Source: an uncultured Candidatus Saccharibacteria bacterium | Lineage (GTDB): Bacteria; Patescibacteriota; Saccharimonadia; Saccharimonadales; Saccharimonadaceae | Assembly (NCBI GenBank): GCA_947304075.1 | Contig: CAMYZY010000036.1 | Location: forward strand, 1-5,457 | Reading direction: 5' to 3' | Length of the DNA: 5,457 bases | In this document: one piece after another, positions 1 to 5,457 of the stretch | Position numbering within the stretch: position 1 is the stretch's first letter | Layout of the letters: every line of letters starts with the position of its first letter | Program-made: the position numbers and the translations under genes | Notes under the pieces: generated by a model | What the model saw: the letters and a program-made list of their open reading frames with translations, nothing else | Told to the model about the DNA's origin: nothing | Database searches by the model: none

Positions 1-84
1 CGAAATGGCATTTCGGAGCGCGGCAGCGCGAGAGTTAGCGCCGGCCGCCCGTGGCTTTCGTACGGCCGGACGCGGCCATGAGCG
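1..84. repeat. GC-rich palindromic block inside the ligase/polymerase gene
   Basis: About 70% of the first 80 bases are G or C, against roughly 40% in the adjoining gene. The block holds several inverted repeats: CGAAAT at 1-6 with ATTTCG at 10-15 (3-base loop), GCGC at 18-21 with GCGC at 26-29, and a perfect 7-base pair CCGGCCG at 41-47 with CGGCCGG at 63-69 (15-base spacer). The change of composition is sharp near position 84, and the block is read through in frame by the membrane-protein gene. It could be a dispersed palindromic element inserted into the gene, or foreign sequence joined at a contig end. Only one copy is visible, so calling it a repeat family is inference. Confidence 0.45.
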
Positions 85-702
85 AAATATTTGCCATACT
101 ACCACAATCATTGGCGCCAGCAGCAGATTTCCCATAAATTGCGGCTCTATTGCGAACCCATTCGGGTGCGGAAAACCAAACATTTTATAAGTGCATCCTG
201 CGCACATCAGGGAATAATCACGTGACACGTTCACTAAATCCAAAATACACTGAATTACGCACCACGTACAAACGAATATCGTCGCACCGAAAAACCATTT
301 CAAAAACCTCTCTCTAAAATCACCCCCAAATTCATCCCTTAGTCTCCACATCAAATAACACGCAAAATAAATTAGCCACAGTATTCCTACAGTCAAAACT
401 CCCCTAGTCATATTCGGCGACCAAAGTACCGATAAAGAAAGCCACACAGGGAATAACAGCCACATCCATTTCCTGCCAATTTTCACAAATAAAACTTTGC
501 GATAAAACGCATAAATACCACCCACCACGTCAAAAACCACCAGCCAGATTAAGGGAATTGACAGTTCAAAATTCATCGAACCATTCGCCCCCAGACTAAT
601 CACTGGAAAATACGAAAAATATAAACTAAGCGGCAACGCCAGCACAAGTGCTCTAAAAATCCGCCCCCAAATACTAGCACCACCCTTATTTAACTTTTTC
701 AC
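1..702 (-). CDS. O-antigen ligase/polymerase-like multi-pass membrane protein (3' end outside window)
   Basis: Open for 234 codons from a GTG at 702 to the left edge, so the C-terminus is missing; relatives usually have about 400-450 residues. The start is supported by AAGGA 8 bases upstream, and the start region overlaps the end of the upstream glycosyltransferase gene by 17 bases, suggesting translational coupling. About six hydrophobic segments are visible: near residues 16-35, 48-68, 81-95, 102-119, 134-156 and 187-207. The stretch at residues 175-197 (GFPHPNGFAIEPQFMGN and following) resembles the conserved loop/helix region of Wzy/WaaL-type proteins, which polymerise or ligate lipid-linked glycan units at the outer face of the membrane. 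Placement after a phosphoglycosyltransferase and a GT4 enzyme fits that role. Residues 207-234 are Arg/Ala-rich and encoded by a GC-rich palindromic block unlike the rest of the gene. Whether it is a ligase or a polymerase cannot be told from this fragment. Confidence 0.75.
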   Translation of the reverse strand, partial: MKKLNKGGASIWGRIFRALVLALPLSLYFSYFPVISLGANGSMNFELSIPLIWLVVFDVVGGIYAFYRKVLFVKIGRKWMWLLFPVWLSLSVLWSPNMTRGVLTVGILWLIYFACYLMWRLRDEFGGDFRERFLKWFFGATIFVCTWCVIQCILDLVNVSRDYSLMCAGCTYKMFGFPHPNGFAIEPQFMGNLLLAPMIVVVWQIFRSWPRPAVRKPRAAGANSRAAALRNAIS

Positions 703-1879
703 TTATAAATTCCTTAATCTCTCTATCAAATCGTTTGGTTGAATAGTTTTCTATACTTTTTGGAATTTCTTTCCGGTTAAACTTCATTTTTTCAAACTTC
801 AAAATCGCTTCCGCAAGCGACGCACTAGTTTGTTCAGCAAACAAAAGCCCATTTTTACCATCTTTTACATAATCAAGCGCCCCGCCTTTACCAAAAGCTA
901 TCACCGGGCAACCCGCCGCCAAAGCTTCCACCGGTGCTATCCCAAATGGCTCAAAACTAGGGAACAAATACCCATTAGCTTGAGACAACAATTTCGCTAA
1001 ACAGCATTTCTTTTGTAACGGCAAAAAGGAAATTAGCGACGATCCTTCCGCCAGCTTCACCAAAGCTTTGTGTTCCGGCCCTTCACCTACCACTAGTAAA
1101 TGTCGCTGAGTCATCAGACATGCCTTTACCGCCAGATCAATTTTTTTCCAATTAACTTGACGAGACGTAGTAATATATGTTCTAGCTAAATCTAAGTTTT
1201 CCACAGCTTTTGCACAATTCCCTTTGTCCTTTTTCCCGCCTTGATTTTTTCCAGATTTATTTTTTAACATAAAATCATCAATTTCCACCGGTGGATGAAT
1301 AACCGTTGCTTCCCTGCCATAGTACCTTTTTATTGCTTCTTTCGCGTAATCAGATATCGTAATATAATAATCCGGTCTCTGCGCACCCCTAAAATCCGAG
1401 CATCTCAAAGGCTTCACGAAGAATCTAAAGAAAAACTTCACAAATGGATTCAGCACCCCAAATCCCGGGTTTTTCACATAGTCATCGTACATCTGCCAAT
1501 AATACTGTGTCGGCACGTGGCAATAAGAAACATGTATGCCGTTTGGATTCTTGGCTTTCTTCCCTTTTTTGTTTAGCCATTTTCCCGATTTCACGAATTT
1601 TGCTTCCGCCCCAGTCACCGAAATAATCAAATCGTACTCAGATAAATCTAAATGCGAAAAATACCAATGCCTAAATGGCCCTAGCACTCTGCGCATTTTA
1701 GTCGGAAACATCTGCAACCAACCCGTCCTAATATCCGCCGACTTAAACCAATCAATTCCTTTTGGGTCATATTTTGAAGTATAAATCGGTGCTTTCGGAT
1801 ATAGTTTATGAAATTCCAACAGTACTTTTTCAGCCCCCCCCACATTCGTTAGCCAATCACATACTAAAGCTATCTTCAT
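686..1879 (-). CDS. GT4-family glycosyltransferase (GT-B fold)
   Basis: A 397-residue cytoplasmic or membrane-associated enzyme that should transfer a sugar from a nucleotide-sugar donor to the lipid-linked glycan begun by the neighbouring transferase. The N-terminal Rossmann domain opens with MKIALVCDW and the glycine turn NVGGAEKVL (residues 12-20). A CHVPTQYYW motif lies at 120-128, as in WbaZ-like mannosyltransferases. The C-terminal donor-binding domain has TTSRQVNWKKIDLAV (237-251), VVGEGPE (263-269) and the retaining GT4 EX7E motif with E310 and E318, followed by AAGCPVIAFGKGGALDYV. A Lys/Gly/Asn-rich segment at about 203-226 lies between the two domains and looks like a flexible insert. 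The ATG follows the upstream gene's stop after 4 bases. AAGGAG at 1892-1897 is 12 bases from the ATG, a rather long spacing. Donor sugar and linkage cannot be read from the sequence; mannose is only suggested by the WbaZ resemblance. Confidence 0.9.
   Translation of the reverse strand: MKIALVCDWLTNVGGAEKVLLEFHKLYPKAPIYTSKYDPKGIDWFKSADIRTGWLQMFPTKMRRVLGPFRHWYFSHLDLSEYDLIISVTGAEAKFVKSGKWLNKKGKKAKNPNGIHVSYCHVPTQYYWQMYDDYVKNPGFGVLNPFVKFFFRFFVKPLRCSDFRGAQRPDYYITISDYAKEAIKRYYGREATVIHPPVEIDDFMLKNKSGKNQGGKKDKGNCAKAVENLDLARTYITTSRQVNWKKIDLAVKACLMTQRHLLVVGEGPEHKALVKLAEGSSLISFLPLQKKCCLAKLLSQANGYLFPSFEPFGIAPVEALAAGCPVIAFGKGGALDYVKDGKNGLLFAEQTSASLAEAILKFEKMKFNRKEIPKSIENYSTKRFDREIKEFISEKVK
711..715 (-). 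promoter_or_regulatory. Ribosome binding site deciding the GTG start at 702
   Basis: On the minus strand AAGGA lies 8 bases upstream of the GTG at 702, inside the 3' end of the glycosyltransferase gene. It favours this GTG over the later in-frame ATG at residue 43, which would cut away the first membrane helix. Confidence 0.6.
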
Positions 1880-1883
1880 TAAA

Positions 1884-3308
1884 CTACTTCGCTCCTTCGC
1901 CCATTAACACCACCGCAATCGTCTTAAAAAATATCGACATATCTAGCCCAAGCGACCAATTTCTCACATAATAAATATCTAGAGCTCTTCTCTCTTCAAA
2001 TGGGATATCCTTTCGCCCACTGACCTGTGCAAAACCCGTCAGCCCCGTCTTTACCGTCAAAATCAGAGATCTATCGCCATACTTACTTAACTCTCCAGGT
2101 AGTAATGCTCTTGGCCCAATCAGCGAAATATCCCCTTTCAAAATATTAAATAGTTGCGGCAACTCATCAATCGAAGTCTTCCTAAGAAAACTACCTACTT
2201 TTGTAATCCTCGGATCATTTTTCAAATAATCGCCGTTCTTTCTGTATTTTTCAATCAACTCAGTCTTCCCTAGTTTCTTAAATGCTTCTTCAGCCGTCAT
2301 TCCACTGTATTCCGGCTTCATTGTTCGGAATTTATAGCATTTAAACTTTCTATTATATTGAGTCAATCTTTCATCAACATAAAATGCCGAGTGTTTAAAA
2401 TCAGAACATTTCAAAACTATCCATACAATCGCCATCGGAATAATTGTAATAATAATCGCCACCAAAGAAAACAAAAAGTCAAACGTTCGTTTTATCACGG
2501 CATTCAGTCCGGTTAGCGGAGTAGTCATAACTAAAACCGCTGGCGTATTTCCCACTAGTTCCATTTCGCCAAAATGCGACGACAAAGCCGTTTCGCTCGG
2601 CACAAAATAATACAATAAATGTCTATTAATCGTCTGCTTATAAACATACTCTGTCGCTTTTTCGTCAGTCTGGAAAATCACATCCGCCCGCGCTTTCCTT
2701 AAGGCTTCCTTTAGAGATGAATAATGATATGACTTTAAATCATGCGGTACAAAACTTTTTCTTGCCACAATCCCCGACAATCTATAGCCAGACTCTGGTG
2801 TCGATGTGATATAATCCGCCAAATATTCTGTGTTTTTAGAATTACCAATGATGATAACTCTTCTTACCGCATAATCCTTGCGAAAAACCTGACGAATCAC
2901 AAATCGTACAATTATTCGTTCAATCACTAAAAACACAAAACAAAGTAGCATCGCAGTCAGCGCCATAATTCTCACCGGAAAAATGTTCTCTCCCTTAAAG
3001 AAATCATAAACAATCAAAGCCGCCACCGATAGTACAGCTGCGAGTATCAATCTTCCCCACTCAACTAATTTAGAGCGTCCCAAAAATATCGATTTTTTAT
3101 ATAGTCCCAACGCCGCAAGAATAATGATCATGATAGGTATCACCCAAACAACCGTCAGAGTAAAATCTAAAAGTTGCGATTCAAACTCATACGGTCTCGG
3201 ATCCACGTGCACACGAATGAAATAAGCCACCGCAAATGACAAAATCATCGCTATAGAATCCCCAATAATCAGTGAAATTCTCAGAACAAAATCAGACTTT
3301 TTCTTCAT
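1884..3308 (-). CDS. Polyprenyl-phosphate sugar-1-phosphate transferase (WbaP/WcaJ type)
   Basis: A 474-residue initiating phosphoglycosyltransferase, which moves a sugar-1-phosphate from a nucleotide sugar to undecaprenyl phosphate and so starts a surface polysaccharide unit. The N-terminal half has four hydrophobic helices (about 9-31, 47-68, 85-102, 113-132). A Rossmann-like domain follows, beginning RRVIIIGNSKNTE at 149-161. The catalytic half starts with KRTFDFLFSLVAIII and a hydrophobic segment at about 275-299 expected to be the re-entrant helix. Then come YKFRTM (325-330), NDPRITKVGSFLRK (364-377), the catalytic Asp-Glu pair in DELPQLFNILKGD (D381, E382), SLIGPR (395-400), TGLTGFAQVSGR (421-432) and LDIYYVRNWSL. 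Length is normal for the long form of the family. About 33 residues, rich in Lys and Glu, separate FRTM from NDPR. No Shine-Dalgarno precedes the ATG; a promoter sits directly upstream. The sugar transferred is unknown. Confidence 0.95.
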   Translation of the reverse strand: MKKKSDFVLRISLIIGDSIAMILSFAVAYFIRVHVDPRPYEFESQLLDFTLTVVWVIPIMIIILAALGLYKKSIFLGRSKLVEWGRLILAAVLSVAALIVYDFFKGENIFPVRIMALTAMLLCFVFLVIERIIVRFVIRQVFRKDYAVRRVIIIGNSKNTEYLADYITSTPESGYRLSGIVARKSFVPHDLKSYHYSSLKEALRKARADVIFQTDEKATEYVYKQTINRHLLYYFVPSETALSSHFGEMELVGNTPAVLVMTTPLTGLNAVIKRTFDFLFSLVAIIITIIPMAIVWIVLKCSDFKHSAFYVDERLTQYNRKFKCYKFRTMKPEYSGMTAEEAFKKLGKTELIEKYRKNGDYLKNDPRITKVGSFLRKTSIDELPQLFNILKGDISLIGPRALLPGELSKYGDRSLILTVKTGLTGFAQVSGRKDIPFEERRALDIYYVRNWSLGLDMSIFFKTIAVVLMGEGAK

Positions 3309-3314
3309 AGAATA

Positions 3315-3343
3315 ATTATAACATAATTACTCTACTGTGACAG
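3315..3343 (-). promoter_or_regulatory. Predicted promoter of the sugar transferase, placed for a leaderless mRNA
   Basis: On the minus strand CTGTCA (3338-3343, four of six matches to TTGACA) is followed after 17 bases by a perfect TATAAT (3315-3320), with an upstream TG in TGTTATAAT making an extended -10. The -35 lies inside the 3' end of glmS. The -10 ends 6 bases before the transferase ATG at 3308, so transcription would start at or next to the ATG. The 18 bases between the genes hold no Shine-Dalgarno, which agrees with a leaderless transcript. It would let the glycan genes be expressed apart from glmS. No transcript data are available. Confidence 0.6.
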
Positions 3344-5153
3344 ACTTAGCCAAGTTTCTCGGCTGGTCTACATCATATCCCTTTGCCACTGTCATATAGT
3401 ATGCAAATAGTTGTGAAACCAAATTCATTAGAATTGGCGCAAATATTTCGCTTTCCGCCGTAAGATTAATCACATCATCAACTGGCAAATCAAATTTCTT
3501 TTCGTTAGTCACGGCAATCACATGGCCACCCCTTGCTAGCACTTCTTGTACATTTGAAATCGCTTTATCGTATAGTTCTCCCTTCGGGAGCAAAGCAAAC
3601 TCAAAGAATCTATCATCAATCAGCGCCAAAGGCCCGTGTTTTAATTCCCCAAATGCATAAGCATTCGCATCAACATAAGAAATCTCCTTTAGCTTCAAAG
3701 CACCTTCCATTGCCGTCGGATAAGCCGTGTCGCGTCCAAGGTAAATCCCGTGCTCATACGAAGCATATTTACCTGCCACGTCTTTCACTTTTTCATGTAC
3801 CGATTCCAGCGTTTCTCTGATTACTTCTGGCAATTTCGCAATCTCGTCAACATATGGCCTAAGGACCGACGTCCTTACACCCTTGGCCTGCGCAATCGTC
3901 ATCCCAAACATCACCATCGCAATCACTTGTGATGTAAAGGCCTTAGTCGAAGCCACCGAAATCTCTGGCCCCACGTGCACATAAGTCCCACCGTCCACTT
4001 CTCGCGCGATTGTCGATCCAATCGCATTTACAATACCAATCGTCGTCACACCTTGCTTCTTGATTTCTCGAAGACACGCTAAGGTATCCGCCGTTTCACC
4101 AGACTGCGACACAATTAGCGCCACCGAATCTTCTGGTATATAGGATTGGCGATACCTGTATTCCGAAGCAATCACCGGCTCAATCGTGATTTCCGGCGTA
4201 ATCTTTTCAATATAATACGAAGCTAGTAACCCAGCATGATAAGCCGTACCACAGCCTACAATAATCAAATGCTTTATCTGTCTAAGTTGATTCTCCGTCA
4301 AACCTGGCCCACCTAATCTTACCGTACCGTCTTCTGTATTTACGCGTCCACGCAAAGTCTCATTTAGCGATTCCGGCTGCTCCATTATTTCTTTCAAAAG
4401 AAAATGGTCATAACCACCCTTTTGAATTGCCGACAAATTCGTTTCAATTTCTTCTACCTTTGCCGAAACTGGCTCCGCATTCAGAGTTTTAATTTCAACA
4501 CTGTCTTTTTTAATCATTGCAACTTCGCCGTCATTCAAATAAATAGCCTGCTTCGTGTGCCCAAGTAGTGCCGAGGCATCCGACGCAATCATAGTTTCGC
4601 CGTGTCCTACGCCAATAACTAGCGGCGAGCCACTCCTTGCCACCACAATTTCATCTGGACTTAACTTTGACACAACAGCAATTCCATAAGTTCCCTTAGC
4701 CAGTTTGAGCGCCTGCACAACTGCATTAATTAACGGATGCTTCCCATCTTTATAAAATGAATTAATGAGTGCCGCCAAAACTTCCGAATCCGTCTCAGAC
4801 TTAAATTCATGTTCTTTAAGTTGCTGTTTTAATTCTTTGTAATTCTCAATAATACCGTTATGTACTAAATAAATTTCTCCCGCCTGATGTGGATGTGCAT
4901 TTTTTTCCGACGGCTCACCGTGAGTCGCCCAACGCGTATGACCAATCCCAATTTTGTCATTTCGCTTGTTTTTCGCCAATTTTTCTTCTAGATTTGAGAT
5001 TTTACCTTTTGCCCTTAAAAGCGTAGCGGTACCATCTTCTGCCAAAGTTACGATACCCGCCGAATCATAACCCCGATACTCCAACCTTTTAAGCCCTGAA
5101 ATCAAAAAATCCTGCGCGTTTTTACTGCCGACATATCCCACGATTCCACACAT
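3327..5153 (-). CDS. glmS: Glutamine--fructose-6-phosphate aminotransferase (isomerizing)
   Basis: Cytoplasmic enzyme converting fructose-6-phosphate and glutamine to glucosamine-6-phosphate and glutamate, the entry step to UDP-GlcNAc for peptidoglycan and surface glycans. At 608 residues it matches the family (E. coli 609). The N-terminal glutaminase domain has the nucleophile Cys2 in MCGIVGYVG, then RGYDSAG, GHTRWATHG (71-79), VHNGIIENY (97-105) and D122/D192-type conserved residues. The first SIS domain has VGCGTAYHAG (299-308), SQSGETADT (349-357) and EISVASTKAFTSQ (397-409). The second has GRDTAYPTAMEGALKLKEISY (473-493), GELKHGPLALID (502-513) with H506, and ends PRNLAKSVTVE with K603. 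Catalytic residues are all present, so it should be active. The ATG is fixed by Cys2 and by a strong GGAGG. It is the first gene of the cluster, 18 bases before the sugar transferase. Confidence 0.98.
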   Translation of the reverse strand: MCGIVGYVGSKNAQDFLISGLKRLEYRGYDSAGIVTLAEDGTATLLRAKGKISNLEEKLAKNKRNDKIGIGHTRWATHGEPSEKNAHPHQAGEIYLVHNGIIENYKELKQQLKEHEFKSETDSEVLAALINSFYKDGKHPLINAVVQALKLAKGTYGIAVVSKLSPDEIVVARSGSPLVIGVGHGETMIASDASALLGHTKQAIYLNDGEVAMIKKDSVEIKTLNAEPVSAKVEEIETNLSAIQKGGYDHFLLKEIMEQPESLNETLRGRVNTEDGTVRLGGPGLTENQLRQIKHLIIVGCGTAYHAGLLASYYIEKITPEITIEPVIASEYRYRQSYIPEDSVALIVSQSGETADTLACLREIKKQGVTTIGIVNAIGSTIAREVDGGTYVHVGPEISVASTKAFTSQVIAMVMFGMTIAQAKGVRTSVLRPYVDEIAKLPEVIRETLESVHEKVKDVAGKYASYEHGIYLGRDTAYPTAMEGALKLKEISYVDANAYAFGELKHGPLALIDDRFFEFALLPKGELYDKAISNVQEVLARGGHVIAVTNEKKFDLPVDDVINLTAESEIFAPILMNLVSQLFAYYMTVAKGYDVDQPRNLAKSVTVE

Positions 5154-5159
5154 ATTTTT

Positions 5160-5164
5160 CCTCC
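5160..5164 (-). promoter_or_regulatory. Strong ribosome binding site of glmS
   Basis: GGAGG on the minus strand, 6 bases before the glmS ATG, is the best Shine-Dalgarno in the window. It contrasts with the sugar transferase, which has none. Confidence 0.85.
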
Positions 5165-5179
5165 AGTTAATATAAAGTC

Positions 5180-5190
5180 ATTATAACATA
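5180..5190 (-). promoter_or_regulatory. Predicted glmS promoter, extended -10
   Basis: On the minus strand TATGTTATAAT gives a perfect TATAAT (5180-5185) with an extended TG element. Transcription would start near 5173, leaving a leader of about 20 bases that holds GGAGG. No convincing -35 is seen at 16-18 bases spacing, so recognition would rest on the extended -10. The leader is too short for a glmS ribozyme or a riboswitch. Confidence 0.6.
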
Positions 5191-5214
5191 TAAACCACCG
5201 CCCCCATCCATAAA

Positions 5215-5223
5215 TGCTATAAT
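5215..5223 (+). promoter_or_regulatory. Predicted divergent promoter for the gene at 5247, extended -10
   Basis: TGCTATAAT on the plus strand is an extended -10 with a perfect TATAAT at 5218-5223. A start near 5230 would give a leader of about 17 bases. No clear -35 is present. AATGCT (5213-5218) and AGCATT (5238-5243) form a 6-base inverted repeat spanning the -10 and the likely start point. The region upstream is shared with the glmS promoter. Confidence 0.5.
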
Positions 5224-5246
5224 AAATATATAAAGAAAGCATTATT

Positions 5247-5457
5247 ATGGAAAACAACTTCTATCAAAAATATTTCAAAAACCTAAAACTAAGCAACAAA
5301 ACCATTTCCTATATTGCCGCCGGTGCCGTCACTTTAATTATCTTTATTATTTTACTAATTATTAACGTGCCTAACTCTCCAAAAGTCGATGAGCCATCTA
5401 TCTCCACCGAAATCACACAGGTAGACGAGCAAGATATCACCGAAAACCCCACCGAGA
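5247..5457 (+). CDS. Hypothetical single-pass membrane-anchored protein (5' end only)
   Basis: An ATG at 5247 opens a frame of 70 codons without a stop up to the right edge, so the gene continues outside the window. Residues 1-19 are polar and Lys/Asn-rich (MENNFYQKYFKNLKLSNKT). Residues 20-41 form one strongly hydrophobic helix. The rest, from about residue 42, is acidic and rich in Ser, Thr, Pro and Glu, like a stalk or linker. The positive charge before the helix suggests the N-terminus is inside and the rest outside the cell. There is no cleavage site or lipobox Cys after the helix, so it is more likely an anchor than a cleaved signal peptide. Ribosome binding is weak (AAAGAAAG at 5232-5239). 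The family cannot be recognised from this part. It is transcribed away from glmS and need not belong to the glycan pathway. Confidence 0.7.
   Translation, partial: MENNFYQKYFKNLKLSNKTISYIAAGAVTLIIFIILLIINVPNSPKVDEPSISTEITQVDEQDITENPTE

Noticed and set aside
83..88. CGAAAT at 83-88 repeating CGAAAT at 1-6 as a target-site duplication of the GC-rich block
   Set aside because: The 6-mer also occurs elsewhere in the window (for example near 2127 and 3956), and the first copy is part of a hairpin. With the left end outside the window the duplication cannot be established.
5..190. A 61-codon plus-strand frame starting in the GC-rich block
   Set aside because: It lies opposite the membrane-protein gene and has no Shine-Dalgarno. 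Its Arg/Ala-rich start merely reflects the GC-rich block, and the rest has no recognisable character.
1295..1971. Several overlapping plus-strand frames of 60-93 codons
   Set aside because: They are antisense to well-supported glycosyltransferase and sugar transferase genes and show no family features or proper ribosome binding sites.
2807..2815. TGATATAAT, a plus-strand -10-like sequence inside the sugar transferase gene
   Set aside because: It is antisense within a conserved coding region with no gene behind it. Such matches are common by chance in AT-rich DNA.
3533..3932. Plus-strand frames of 95 and 60 codons opposite glmS
   Set aside because: glmS is conserved over its whole length here, and these frames read as its complement.
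686..5153. Possible use of an altered genetic code (TGA as Gly, as in some CPR lineages)
   Set aside because: The three complete genes end in TAA or TAG, contain no in-frame TGA, and use ordinary Gly codons.
5154..5246. A glmS ribozyme or riboswitch upstream of glmS
   Set aside because: The whole gap is only 93 bases, holds two promoters, and the predicted leader is about 20 bases. There is no room for the ribozyme core.

Overview
The window carries one minus-strand gene cluster read from right to left: glmS, a polyisoprenyl-phosphate sugar-1-phosphate transferase, a GT4 glycosyltransferase, and the 5' part of an O-antigen ligase/polymerase-like membrane protein that runs off the left edge. 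A fifth gene, cut by the right edge, is transcribed divergently from upstream of glmS and encodes a single-pass membrane-anchored protein of unknown function. The four minus-strand genes are tightly packed: gaps of 18 and 4 bases, then a 17-base overlap. No transcription terminator is visible between them.

The genes form a coherent surface-glycan module. GlmS makes glucosamine-6-phosphate, the precursor of UDP-GlcNAc. The WbaP/WcaJ-type transferase starts a glycan on the lipid carrier. The GT4 enzyme extends it. The Wzy/WaaL-like protein would polymerise or ligate the finished repeat units.

The AT-rich DNA, compact gene order, standard stop codons (TAA/TAG, no in-frame TGA) and the style of the proteins suggest a small-genome bacterium. 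My best guess is the Patescibacteria/CPR, perhaps Saccharibacteria. This is inference; a Gram-positive host is not excluded.

Two things stand out. First, bases 1-84 are about 70% G+C, full of short inverted repeats, and sit in frame inside the otherwise AT-rich polymerase/ligase gene. They encode an Arg/Ala-rich stretch after a predicted membrane helix, which looks like an in-frame palindromic repeat or an assembly junction. Second, the sugar transferase gene has a good promoter with an extended -10 whose -10 hexamer ends 6 bases before its ATG, and it has no Shine-Dalgarno. This predicts a leaderless mRNA. The same 11-mer, TATGTTATAAT, is also the -10 region of the glmS promoter, but there a normal leader with a strong GGAGG follows.
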